From NCBI RefSeq assembly GCF_003473545.1, contig NZ_QUCM01000011.1, forward strand, positions 1-64,000: DNA of 64,000 bases, read 5' to 3'. A program made the position numbers and the translations under genes. The DNA is from Clostridium sp. AM22-11AC (GTDB lineage Bacteria > Bacillota > Clostridia > Lachnospirales > Lachnospiraceae). Of this stretch, positions 1 to 8,113 are shown piece after piece. Numbering within the stretch: the first letter of the stretch is position 1; each line of letters begins with the position of its first letter. The notes under the pieces are model-generated. The model was not told where the DNA came from and did not search any database. It was given only the letters and a program-made list of their open reading frames with translations.

Positions 1-40
1 TTCTTTCGAAACATTTGCTGCTCTCTCAAGCGCGAAGATT

Positions 41-69
41 ATAATAGCAAATCCCCAACCGTTTGTCAA
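41..69 (-). promoter_or_regulatory. Outward sigma-A promoter at left edge
   Basis: On the minus strand a TTGACA -35 (64-69) is followed after 17 bp by TATTAT (41-46). The promoter fires out of the left edge, so a gene outside the window probably starts there. A TATAAT at 38-43 overlaps it with longer spacing. Confidence 0.6.
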
Positions 70-121
70 CAACTTTTTTCAGGTTTTTACAATTTTATTT
101 TGCAGACATGATTTGTGTTTT

Positions 122-148
122 TTGTTTCCCTACAAATTATGTTATAAT
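122..148 (+). promoter_or_regulatory. Promoter of acyltransferase gene
   Basis: A perfect TATAAT lies at 143-148. The best -35 is TTGTTT at 122-127, with a short 15 bp spacer. It lies downstream of an in-frame ATG at 113, which argues that the gene really starts at 197. Confidence 0.45.
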
Positions 149-196
149 CAAATACGAAACTTTGCGCCTTCCTTTAACGGTAGAATGGAGATCTCC

Positions 197-1279
197 ATGA
201 AGATTACAAATGAAAAACAACAATACTATGGACTGGATCTTTTAAAGTTTATTATGGCAGTTCTGGTAGCTGCCAGACATGTGATCCAGATCTATTATCC
301 CGCTGAAAGCAAATGGCGTCTGGTGATCGGATGCTGGCTGTCCAATCTGGCGGTTCCCATTTTCTTTCTGATTGCAGGATTTCTTCTGTTTCAGAAGATA
401 CCCGCTCAACTGCCTAATGATACAAACACAACTGATACCGATATAAAAAACAGTTGGCCCATTGCCAGGCGTTATATATGCCGCATCCTGAAACTGTATA
501 TCCTCTGGTGTATGATCTGCTGGCCTATTGACATTTACAACTGGGTCCAGGGAAATGAGACCATTGCCCAAGCAGTCCTTTTTTATCTGCACTCTTTCTT
601 TATGTCAGCTACCATTACCCAGCTGTGGTACCTGCCAGCTCTGGCCATAGCCAGTTTTATCGTCTGGCTGTTTTACAGAGCGAAATCCAAAACCTGGATG
701 CTGCTCCTTTTTACAGGGATCCTTTTTATTTTGGGATGTATCTGTGACAACCGTGTTCTTTTAGAGCATACGCCTGAAACACTTCAGGCAATACTTCAAG
801 CTTTTGTCCGGTGGTACACGCCCCGGTTCATGACTATGCGAAACGGCGTTTTTTATGGAAGCTTTTATGTAGCTCTTGGTGCCTGGTCTGCAAAGAGGGA
901 ACGGCATCTGTCACCTGTACCGGCCGCTTTGGGAAGCCTTTTCTTTCTAAGTGTAATGTACATAGAAGTTTCCCTCTGCTCCAATGCCAATATGGTATTA
1001 TCAGCAGCACCTGCCGTCGTCTGCCTTACAGAACTGGCATTAAACCTTACCGGAACTGGTTCCAGATTTTTCCTTTTTTTACGGGAACAAAGTGAATGGA
1101 TCTATTTCTCCCATTACTATTTCATCCATTTGTTTACCTGGACCATTCATTATAATCCACTTCCTATGACTAAAACAAACATTATGCTTTCCGTTCTGGT
1201 CTCCATGTTCCTGTTTACATTGCTTATATCATTTCTGTCCCACAGGAAGCATGGCAAATGGCTGAGGGCACTCATTTAG
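197..1279 (+). CDS. Acyltransferase 3 family membrane protein
   Basis: This is an integral membrane protein of about 360 aa in the acyltransferase-3 family (OafA/YrhL-like), which moves acyl groups onto cell-surface sugars or envelope polymers. The N-terminus has the family pattern GLDLLKFIMAVLVAARH, a first helix ending in Arg-His. About ten hydrophobic segments follow and no soluble SGNH domain is present. I chose the ATG at 197 because TGGAG lies 6-7 bases upstream. Longer starts at 113 and 185 lack a good ribosome binding site, and 113 is upstream of the promoter's -10. The gene stands alone and faces the TRAP operon tail to tail, with a shared terminator. The substrate cannot be read from the sequence. 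Confidence 0.8.
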   Translation: MKITNEKQQYYGLDLLKFIMAVLVAARHVIQIYYPAESKWRLVIGCWLSNLAVPIFFLIAGFLLFQKIPAQLPNDTNTTDTDIKNSWPIARRYICRILKLYILWCMICWPIDIYNWVQGNETIAQAVLFYLHSFFMSATITQLWYLPALAIASFIVWLFYRAKSKTWMLLLFTGILFILGCICDNRVLLEHTPETLQAILQAFVRWYTPRFMTMRNGVFYGSFYVALGAWSAKRERHLSPVPAALGSLFFLSVMYIEVSLCSNANMVLSAAPAVVCLTELALNLTGTGSRFFLFLREQSEWIYFSHYYFIHLFTWTIHYNPLPMTKTNIMLSVLVSMFLFTLLISFLSHRKHGKWLRALI

Positions 1280-1327
1280 ATCAGCGGATGCGCCACTGGC
1301 GTCTCCTCGATATGCCTGGCAACAATT

Positions 1328-1370
1328 AAGGCTGATGCAAAAAAGATCCTATCTCTTCTGCATCAGCCTT
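1328..1370. terminator. Intrinsic terminator between convergent genes
   Basis: AAGGCTGATGCA (1328-1339) pairs perfectly with TGCATCAGCCTT (1359-1370) around a 19-base loop, followed by TTTT on the plus strand. It lies between the acyltransferase gene and the TRAP fusion gene and probably serves both. Confidence 0.7.
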
Positions 1371-1397
1371 TTCCTGACTTTATTTACTTAATTCTAC

Positions 1398-3383
1398 TTA
1401 CTTAAATGCTGCTACCAGCTCTTCTGCATCATCATATCCCTGTCTCTGCAGTTCGCCGATATACCATTCGGTTACAGGTTCTACGATTGCCTTAAAGGAG
1501 TCGATATCCAGTTCATCATTATCAACCACTTCTACGCCATTCTTGGACTGCCACCTGGATAAGATCTCGTCATCTCCGGCACGGTTGATCTCACGCTCAT
1601 ACTGAACAGCTAATTTTCCGCACTCATCTACTACTGCCTGCTGCTCAGGAGTTAAACTGTCATAGATATCCTGATTAATGCAGAAGAACAGACAGTCATA
1701 GTTTGCATTCCAGAGAGATACATATTTCTGTACTTCCTGTACACTGGCTGCATCGATTGCTGGAAGCGGGTTTTCCTGGCCATCTACGGTTCCCTGCTGA
1801 AGAGCGGTGTATGTCTCGGACCAGTTCATATTGGTGGCATCTGCGCCCCAAAGCTCATAGCACTTCATCAGAAGGTTAGAACCTGCTACTCGCAGCTTCA
1901 AATTCTTCATATCTTCTACAGAATGTACCGGACGGACACTGTTGGTCAGCTGGCGGAAGCCATTTTCTGCCATTCCCATACAATGTAAGCCATAGGAAGA
2001 TAAGATCTCATCCATTTTCTGTCCTGCTTCCCCGTCCAGTTTTGCGTCTGCATCTTCTACAGAGTCGAAAAGATATGGCAATGAAACTACGTTAAAACGT
2101 GGATCAAATGCAGAATAGATCAGGTTGCTGTGCATGGAGATCTGTACCGGGTCACCGTTCATCAGCGCCTGGATACCTTCGGACTGGTTACCGCCGGTCA
2201 GCTGGTCTGCTGCATATACTTCTACTTTTACTTTTCCGCCGGTTGCCTGATCCATTAACTCGCCGAATTTACGTCCGGCCTGGGCCCAGGTACTGGTTTC
2301 TGTGGTAGAGCAGGTGAAATTCCAGGTCATTTCCGGCCAGTTTAAGTCACTGTGGTCTTCTACCTGGTATGCAGATGTGCTTCCGGTGCTTTCTGCGCCT
2401 GCTGCTTTTGCTGCATTATCGGTGAAAATGTGTACCAGGTCTTCTGCATCTTCATATCCCTGGTTCTTTAACTCATTGATGAACCACTCGGTTACAGGCT
2501 CTGCTGCATTCTTAAAGGACTCTACATCCAGATCCTCGTATTTTACAACTTCTACGCCATTCTTTGACTGCCAGCGTTCTAAGATCTCCTCGTCACCGGC
2601 GCGGTTGATCTCACGCTCATAAGCAACTGCCTTGCGGCCTGCTTCGTCAACTACCTTCTGCTGCTCCTGGGTCAGACTGTCATAAATGCCCTGATTGATA
2701 CAGAAAAACAGGCAGTCATAATTTGCATTCCAGAGAGATACATACTTCTGTACTTCCTGTACGCTGGCTGCGTCGATCGCTGGAAGTGGGTTTTCCTGTC
2801 CGTCTACTGTCTTCTGCTGAAGAGCAGTGTAGGTCTCAGACCAGTTCATATTGGTGGCATCTGCGCCCCAAAGTTCATAACACTTCATTAAAAGGTTGGA
2901 GCCTGCTACACGCAGCTTCAGGTTTTTCATATCTTCTACAGAATGTACCGGGTGAACGCTGTTGGTCAGCTGGCGGAAACCATTTTCTGCCATTCCCATA
3001 CAATGCAGGTCATAGCTTTCCAGGATACTTACCAGTTCTTCTCCTGCAGGTCCGTCTAAAACAGCATCCGCTGCTTCTACAGAGTCAAACAGATATGGCA
3101 GTGAAACTACGTTAAAACGTGGGTCAAATGCTGAGTAGATCAGGTTGCTGTGCATGGAAATCTGTACCGGGTCGCCGTTCATCAGTGCCTGGATACCTTC
3201 GGACTGGTTGCCACCGGTCAGCTGGTCCGCTGCATATACTTCTACTTTGATCTTGCCGCCAGTTGCCTGTTCCATTAATTCACCAAACTTACGCCCGGCC
3301 TGGGCCCAGGTACTGGTCTCTGTGGTAGAGCAGGTAAAGTTCCATGTCATTTCCGGCCAATCCAGATCACTGTAATCTTCAAT
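1398..3383 (-). repeat. In-frame tandem duplication of the DctP domain
   Basis: Two copies of about 950-1000 bp lie exactly 1020 bp apart (for example the segments at 1431 and 2451, and at 2291 and 3311). They differ mostly at synonymous sites in the core and more in the C-terminal lobe. This is an internal duplication within one gene, not an assembly overlap, because the copies differ throughout. Confidence 0.92.
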
Positions 3384-4760
3384 GGTATTAAAATCGTCAT
3401 TATCAGTTGCTGTGGTACCGCTGTCACCGCCTGTGGTCGTTCCATTTTCAACCGCTGCCGCACTTCCTAATGCTGCTGGAAGGAAAGTGGAAATTCCCGG
3501 GATATAGGTGATCAGTAAAAGCACTGCGATACTTGCCACTACCATAGATACAACTGCACGGGAGATCTGCTGTAAAGTTACCTGTAAACCATTTTTCAGC
3601 TTTACGCCGATAGCAACAAACAGATTGACACCAACTGGCGGTGTTACCTGACCGATTGCCAGGTTGACGGTTGCCATAATACCAAAGGCGATCACATTGT
3701 AGCCCAACTGCTTGCATACAGGAAGCATGATCGGGATGAAAATGTACATGGCTGAGTTTGCGTCAATAAAGCAGCCTGCGATCAGGAAGATCACATTGCA
3801 GATCAGCAAGAAAGTGAACTGATTGCCTGCTACTTTTGCCAGCAGCTGGGAAGCTGCGGTAGAGATACCAAAACGGGTACATACAAAGGAGAACAGGGAC
3901 GCACATGCTACAATAAGCATGATGCCGCCGGTAGTCTTTGCAGAGTCAATAAGGATATCCCAAAGATCTTTTAATTTTACTTCTTTATAAATTACCATAC
4001 CTACAAAAAGGCCATATACAACAGAAACGGCTGCTGCCTCAGTAGGTGTGAAAATACCGCCGTAAATACCGCCAAGGATGATAACTGGCATTAAAAATCC
4101 CCAGAATGCGTCTTTAAATGCGTCCAGACGTTCTTTTGCAGATGCCTTCTGTACATTGGACGGAACGACATGGTTTTTACGCACTTCCAACATTACCACT
4201 ACGATCAGTGCAAGTCCCATGAGAATTCCAGGAACAATACCAGCCATGAACATGTCACCAATGGAAACGCCGGTAATGGAAGCATACACAACGAAGGCGA
4301 TACTTGGCGGGATGACAATGGCAATGGAGCTGGCAGTTGCCATTAATGCAGTAGAGAATGGAGCGGAGAAGCCGCCTCTTTCTACCATAGCCGGGATCAG
4401 AACTGCGCCTAAAGCTGCTACCGTTGCAGGACCGGAACCGGAGATCGCGCCGAAGAAGCAGGCAACGATGATACATACATTTGCAATGCCGCCTTTGCGG
4501 TGTCCAACACAGGTGTCAACGAAACGGATCAGTCTGGTGGAAATACCGGCCTTTGCCATAATGTTTCCGGATAATACGAAAAACGGGATAGCAAGAAGCA
4601 GGAATTTGCTGATACCGGAGTAAATGTTAGTTGCTACAATGGTTAAAGAAGTTCCTGAATACAGAATCGCTGCTGCGGATGAAAGTCCCAGGCAGATAGA
4701 GATCGGAACATTTAAAACCAGTAAAACGAAAAAGGTGATAAAAAGAACTGCACTTACCAT
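1398..4760 (-). CDS. TRAP transporter large permease fused to two DctP-type binding domains
   Basis: This 1120 aa protein joins three TRAP modules. Residues 1 to about 430 are a complete DctM large permease (TRAP-T family, sodium-coupled uptake of organic acids), with a dozen hydrophobic segments and the motifs FGAISGSGPATVAALG and GQVTPPVG. A Gly/Thr/Asp linker follows, then two copies of a DctP solute-binding domain starting near W468 and W808. Each copy has the LKLRVAGS segment with the family's substrate-binding arginine (about R617 and R957) and the DGQENPLPAI motif. The copies are exactly 340 codons apart, nearly identical in their cores and more divergent at their C-terminal ends. Neither has a signal peptide, so both must hang from the permease's last helix outside the cell. 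The gene abuts dctQ (TAAATG), and no free dctP is nearby. The architecture is clear; the substrate is unknown. Confidence 0.93.
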   Translation of the reverse strand: MVSAVLFITFFVLLVLNVPISICLGLSSAAAILYSGTSLTIVATNIYSGISKFLLLAIPFFVLSGNIMAKAGISTRLIRFVDTCVGHRKGGIANVCIIVACFFGAISGSGPATVAALGAVLIPAMVERGGFSAPFSTALMATASSIAIVIPPSIAFVVYASITGVSIGDMFMAGIVPGILMGLALIVVVMLEVRKNHVVPSNVQKASAKERLDAFKDAFWGFLMPVIILGGIYGGIFTPTEAAAVSVVYGLFVGMVIYKEVKLKDLWDILIDSAKTTGGIMLIVACASLFSFVCTRFGISTAASQLLAKVAGNQFTFLLICNVIFLIAGCFIDANSAMYIFIPIMLPVCKQLGYNVIAFGIMATVNLAIGQVTPPVGVNLFVAIGVKLKNGLQVTLQQISRAVVSMVVASIAVLLLITYIPGISTFLPAALGSAAAVENGTTTGGDSGTTATDNDDFNTIEDYSDLDWPEMTWNFTCSTTETSTWAQAGRKFGELMEQATGGKIKVEVYAADQLTGGNQSEGIQALMNGDPVQISMHSNLIYSAFDPRFNVVSLPYLFDSVEAADAVLDGPAGEELVSILESYDLHCMGMAENGFRQLTNSVHPVHSVEDMKNLKLRVAGSNLLMKCYELWGADATNMNWSETYTALQQKTVDGQENPLPAIDAASVQEVQKYVSLWNANYDCLFFCINQGIYDSLTQEQQKVVDEAGRKAVAYEREINRAGDEEILERWQSKNGVEVVKYEDLDVESFKNAAEPVTEWFINELKNQGYEDAEDLVHIFTDNAAKAAGAESTGSTSAYQVEDHSDLNWPEMTWNFTCSTTETSTWAQAGRKFGELMDQATGGKVKVEVYAADQLTGGNQSEGIQALMNGDPVQISMHSNLIYSAFDPRFNVVSLPYLFDSVEDADAKLDGEAGQKMDEILSSYGLHCMGMAENGFRQLTNSVRPVHSVEDMKNLKLRVAGSNLLMKCYELWGADATNMNWSETYTALQQGTVDGQENPLPAIDAASVQEVQKYVSLWNANYDCLFFCINQDIYDSLTPEQQAVVDECGKLAVQYEREINRAGDDEILSRWQSKNGVEVVDNDELDIDSFKAIVEPVTEWYIGELQRQGYDDAEELVAAFK

Positions 4761-5279
4761 TTATTTATCCTCCTTTTTCATATCATTCTTTTCTGCTGCG
4801 TTTGTTTTTGCACATTCATCCACACAATACTCAATAAAGTGCAGGACCATGCACACGGAACCAATAGGGACGAAGGACCAGAAGATCCATTCCGGCCAGT
4901 TTAATACGAAGGTTCGTTTCTGGTTGGCAAGCTGTGCCAATACCTTGTCCATACCGTAATAGAATAAAATTCCCATAAAAGCCACGGAAAAAAGTGTGAT
5001 GAGAATGATCACTGGCTTTTTACATGACTTTGGCAGGCGCTCTGTTACCAGGTTTAAACCTACCAGACCTCCCTCTCTTGCAGACAATGCTGCGCCTAAA
5101 AGGGTGATCAGAACAAAAATTGCAACCACCAGTTCCTCTGTAAAAGACCATGACTGGTGGATCACTTTACGTGAAAACACGTTTCCTACTGTCAGTACAA
5201 GGATCAGGATCATGGTAGCTGCCAGAACTGCTTTTTCAACCAGCGCTACAAAGTCCATAAGCTTTTTGTACCCTTTCAT
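4761..5279 (-). CDS. dctQ: TRAP transporter small permease (DctQ)
   Basis: This 172 aa protein is the small membrane subunit of a TRAP transporter, which pairs with the large permease. Four hydrophobic segments are visible. The stretch SWSFTEELVVAIFVLITLLGAALSAREG matches the DctQ signature around the second helix. The C-terminal tail is charged (KNDMKKEDK). Its stop codon abuts the start of the fused permease gene, so the two form an operon with all TRAP functions in two polypeptides. A structured leader with a terminator lies 100-310 bp upstream. Confidence 0.9.
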   Translation of the reverse strand: MKGYKKLMDFVALVEKAVLAATMILILVLTVGNVFSRKVIHQSWSFTEELVVAIFVLITLLGAALSAREGGLVGLNLVTERLPKSCKKPVIILITLFSVAFMGILFYYGMDKVLAQLANQKRTFVLNWPEWIFWSFVPIGSVCMVLHFIEYCVDECAKTNAAEKNDMKKEDK

Positions 5280-5380
5280 ACTGCTCTCCTCCTAAATATG
5301 TAATGCTTTTACCTGTGTAAGATCCTGTGTTATTTCCGCTTTTTCTATATCATTCTTTTGCATGATGCATCAGTGAATAT

Positions 5381-5591
5381 AAAAAATCCGCCCCTTAAGA
5401 TCTAAGGGACGGATGATTAACTGATCCTGTCAGAAGTTTTCACTTTTCACGGAAAGTAAAACACCTGTAGTATCGTATAAACATACGCTGCTGCCGCTTA
5501 TGCGGATCTTATGAAAATACAGGTCCTGTGGCTCTTGCTCTCAGTCAATCGAAGCCTGCCTTTATTTTCATAACAGGTTATTAATAATGTA
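5381..5591 (-). ncRNA. Structured leader RNA or small RNA upstream of the TRAP operon
   Basis: A promoter at 5598-5626 and a terminator at 5386-5414 bound a transcript of about 210 nt. It folds on paper into a four-way junction. A closing stem ACCTGT/ACAGGT (5573-5578 with 5463-5468) encloses three arms: an 11 bp stem (5563-5573 with 5509-5519; the two stems share position 5573) topped by further pairing, a CCGC/GCGG hairpin (5494-5505), and a CGTAT/ATACG hairpin (5474-5487). A bulged hairpin (5436-5462) comes next, then the terminator, then dctQ. This looks like a riboswitch or attenuator, or a free small RNA. I do not recognise a known class, and I found no T-box, SAM or purine core. Confidence 0.6.
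5386..5414 (-). terminator. Intrinsic terminator in the TRAP leader
   Basis: Arms 5386-5397 and 5403-5414 pair with one mismatch, and six T residues follow on the minus strand. It lies about 107 bp before the dctQ start, where read-through would be needed to express the transporter. Confidence 0.75.
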
Positions 5592-5597
5592 CGTATT

Positions 5598-5626
5598 ATT
5601 GTACACGTATTCTCAAAAAACGTCAA
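5598..5626 (-). promoter_or_regulatory. Promoter of the TRAP leader and operon
   Basis: TTGACG (5621-5626), a 17 bp spacer and TACAAT (5598-5603) on the minus strand. Two CGTAT direct repeats and a GTAC-N8-GTAC motif surround the -10, so a regulator could also bind here. Confidence 0.75.
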
Positions 5627-5707
5627 CCGCTTTTTATTTTTTAAAGATGGTCTGTAAGATCTTCCTGTATTGACAATGCAAACATTTAGATGTACCATCA
5701 ACCATAT

Positions 5708-5723
5708 AGATGTATATACATCT
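5708..5723. promoter_or_regulatory. Perfect 16 bp palindrome, candidate MarR operator
   Basis: AGATGTATATACATCT is fully self-complementary and lies 27 bp before the marR start at 5750. A further AGATGTA copy lies near 5688. Position and length fit autoregulation by a MarR protein. A similar site precedes the MATE gene at 11198-11213. Confidence 0.6.
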
Positions 5724-5749
5724 TCTTTTTAGAAAGGATCGTTAAATCT

Positions 5750-6337
5750 ATGGATGATACACAGCGTAAAATAACAAAAATAGCCAGAGAAGCTGCCAAA
5801 TTTACAGTCCAGACCATGAAAGCCGAGGGCATCGGCACAGCTGAATTTGACTTTATCCATCTGGTCCGCCACAAACCGGGAATCACCCAGGCAGAAATCC
5901 GTGAAACCTTAAAGATCGACAAAGGAGCCGCTGCCCGCCGGGCTGCAAGCCTGGAAGCAAAGGGCTATCTGGTACGAAAACCAAATCCTGAAGATAAACG
6001 CAGCCAGCTTCTTTTTGCCACAGAAAAAGCGGAAGAGCTGAAAAACTCCAAGGCAAACATTGAAGACGCTTTTTATGACTGGCTCATTGCTGATCTCTCA
6101 GAAGCAGACCGCAGGGAATTCTGCCGCATCCTGGATATCCTTTACTGGAAATCCAAAGAAGAACGGAGAGCAGACTTTACCCATGTATCGGCATGGACCA
6201 ATGAAAAACTTTCCCGGATCCCCAGCGAAGAAATGACCGATCAAAAAATACCAGATAAAGAAATACTAAATAAAGAACTGCCCCCAAAAAAGGCTCCGGA
6301 AAAAGAACCACAGGAAGGAGAACTCTCACATGAGTAA
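5750..6337 (+). CDS. MarR family transcriptional regulator
   Basis: This 195 aa winged-helix repressor belongs to the MarR family. The DNA-binding region has the pattern TQAEIRETLKIDKGAAARRAASLEAKGYLVR followed by a wing (KPNPEDKRSQ), typical of the family. The C-terminal 35 residues are a charged, proline-rich tail with repeated KE/PEK motifs, longer than usual. I chose the ATG at 5750 with GAAAGGA upstream rather than one at 5690, which lies before the candidate operator. It overlaps the first ABC exporter gene by 8 bp, so it is the first gene of that operon and probably represses it. Confidence 0.85.
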   Translation: MDDTQRKITKIAREAAKFTVQTMKAEGIGTAEFDFIHLVRHKPGITQAEIRETLKIDKGAAARRAASLEAKGYLVRKPNPEDKRSQLLFATEKAEELKNSKANIEDAFYDWLIADLSEADRREFCRILDILYWKSKEERRADFTHVSAWTNEKLSRIPSEEMTDQKIPDKEILNKELPPKKAPEKEPQEGELSHE

Positions 6338-8111
6338 ACAATCTGCACCCCCCATATGCAAACATCCAGACCATGTCACCAGTTATTTTTCCATGCAAAA
6401 GGGAATTTTAGCTGTTATCACAGTGTCCGGTCTTATTTACAATCTTGGACTTATGGCCCGTCCCTGGTTTGAAGGCCAGATGATACAGTGCCTGTTTTTT
6501 ATCCAGAAAGGCCAAAGCCATTTTTCAGATATGCTGAAACTGGCATCTGCTTATTTTATTGCCATTTTTACGGTTCAGATCTCCCGTTTCATCAAACGTC
6601 TGTATGTGCGCCGCTTCGCCAACAATATCAACCGCAGTATGAAACAGACGTATTATAACAACCTGGTCCATACGGATACCTGCGATCTGAAAAATGTCAA
6701 TACCGGAAATGCCATGACAAAAGCTTTATCCGACGTAGACGCATGTTCCGAAGGGATCCGTAAATTTACAACTGAGATCTTCGATACAGGTGTAGCACTG
6801 TTTTCCTATGTTTTCATGCTTTTCGCCTACGACTGGAAACTGGCTCTTTTGTGCCTTATCTTCCCTCCTGTTTCCTATGTGATCGCAGAAAGGATGAAAG
6901 TCGTTGTCCTGAAAACAGGTGCTGCCTGCAAAGAAAGCGCCGGACGTTTAAATGCCGCAACCTTAGACCGCATCCAAAACGCCATTACCTACCGTATTTA
7001 CGGCTGTGAGACCCAGAGAAATAAAGATTATGAAACCCACCTGGCTGATTACGAAAAAGCCTCTGTACGTGCAGACCTGCCGGTAGCGGCCCTGCCTCCT
7101 ATTTATAAACTTATTTCCATGACCGGCGTCCTTCTCATCTTTTATTTTGGAAGTAAAAATGTAATGGGAACCGGCTGGACTTCCTGGGATATTGCCGCTT
7201 TCAGCGCTTTCCTTTCCTGTTTTTCCAGGCTGTCTGTAAAATCTTCCCATGCAGCCAAGCTTTTTAATGCTATCCAGAAAGCCCAGGTTTCCTGGAAGCG
7301 TATCCTTCCTTTTATGAAAGCAGGAAAAGAAGACAAACCTCTGCCAGCTTCCAGCCTTGGACAGGTAAACGCAAGATTCCTTGGATTTTCCTATGAAAAC
7401 AGCGCTCCTCTTTTCAAAGATCTGACATTCCAGGCTTCTCCCGGTGAGATCATTGGTATTACCGGCCCGGTTGCCTGCGGAAAATCCACATTAGGACGGA
7501 TCTTCCTCTGCGAGCATCCTTACACCGGCTCCCTCACCTTTAACGGTAAGGAATTTTCTTCCCTTTCACCAGATGTGCGCAATTCTCTGGTGGGATACTT
7601 AGGACATGAACCGGATCTGTTAAGTGATACCATTAAAAATAATGTTTTACTTGGGGATCAAAAGGATCTGTGGAAATACTTAGAGGCTGTATGCCTGGAA
7701 GATGAGGTACGTCATATGCCTCAGGGTGAAGATACAGTAACCGGTGAAACGGGCCTCCGTCTTTCCGGCGGACAGCAGAAGCGACTGGCTCTGGCCCGTA
7801 CACTGGCCCATCCCCGCCCGATCCTGATCTTAGATGATCCATTTTCCGCCTTAGACAAGACAACAGAAGTAGAAGTGTTTGAACACCTGCGTCAAATGGT
7901 ACCGGACAGCATTATCTTTCTCATCTCCCACCGCCTGTATCTGTTCTCGGAAACAGACGGCGTGATCTGGATGGATAATGGAACAGCAGAATTTTCTTCC
8001 CATGAAAAACTGTTGGAAGAAAATAGTGCTTACAGAGAATTATATCAGCTTCAAACTGACCATTCCGTTGTAAAACCAACAGAAAGTGCGATTGAAAGGG
8101 GGATCTGCTGA
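6330..8111 (+). CDS. ABC exporter half-transporter, degenerate-site subunit
   Basis: This 593 aa type-IV ABC exporter has an N-terminal six-helix membrane domain and a C-terminal ATPase. Walker A is GPVACGKST from G379 and the signature is a canonical LSGGQQ from about residue 478. Walker B reads ILILDDP, with Asp503 where the catalytic glutamate normally sits. The next gene has the glutamate but a broken signature, so the two form a heterodimer with one dead and one live ATP site, as in the TM287/288 and LmrCD families. The likely role is export of drugs or lipids, under the upstream MarR gene. The substrate is not known. Confidence 0.87.
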   Translation: MSKQSAPPICKHPDHVTSYFSMQKGILAVITVSGLIYNLGLMARPWFEGQMIQCLFFIQKGQSHFSDMLKLASAYFIAIFTVQISRFIKRLYVRRFANNINRSMKQTYYNNLVHTDTCDLKNVNTGNAMTKALSDVDACSEGIRKFTTEIFDTGVALFSYVFMLFAYDWKLALLCLIFPPVSYVIAERMKVVVLKTGAACKESAGRLNAATLDRIQNAITYRIYGCETQRNKDYETHLADYEKASVRADLPVAALPPIYKLISMTGVLLIFYFGSKNVMGTGWTSWDIAAFSAFLSCFSRLSVKSSHAAKLFNAIQKAQVSWKRILPFMKAGKEDKPLPASSLGQVNARFLGFSYENSAPLFKDLTFQASPGEIIGITGPVACGKSTLGRIFLCEHPYTGSLTFNGKEFSSLSPDVRNSLVGYLGHEPDLLSDTIKNNVLLGDQKDLWKYLEAVCLEDEVRHMPQGEDTVTGETGLRLSGGQQKRLALARTLAHPRPILILDDPFSALDKTTEVEVFEHLRQMVPDSIIFLISHRLYLFSETDGVIWMDNGTAEFSSHEKLLEENSAYRELYQLQTDHSVVKPTESAIERGIC

Positions 8112-8113
8112 CT

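Noticed and set aside
113..196. Upstream start of the acyltransferase at 113
   Set aside because: It lies before the likely -10 box and has no ribosome binding site; the ATG at 197 has one.
4078..4623. 181-codon frame on the plus strand
   Set aside because: It is antisense to the DctM part of the TRAP fusion, has no ribosome binding site and no recognisable domain.
5498..5701. 67-codon minus-strand frame before dctQ
   Set aside because: It overlaps the leader RNA promoter and arms, with no ribosome binding site or family similarity.
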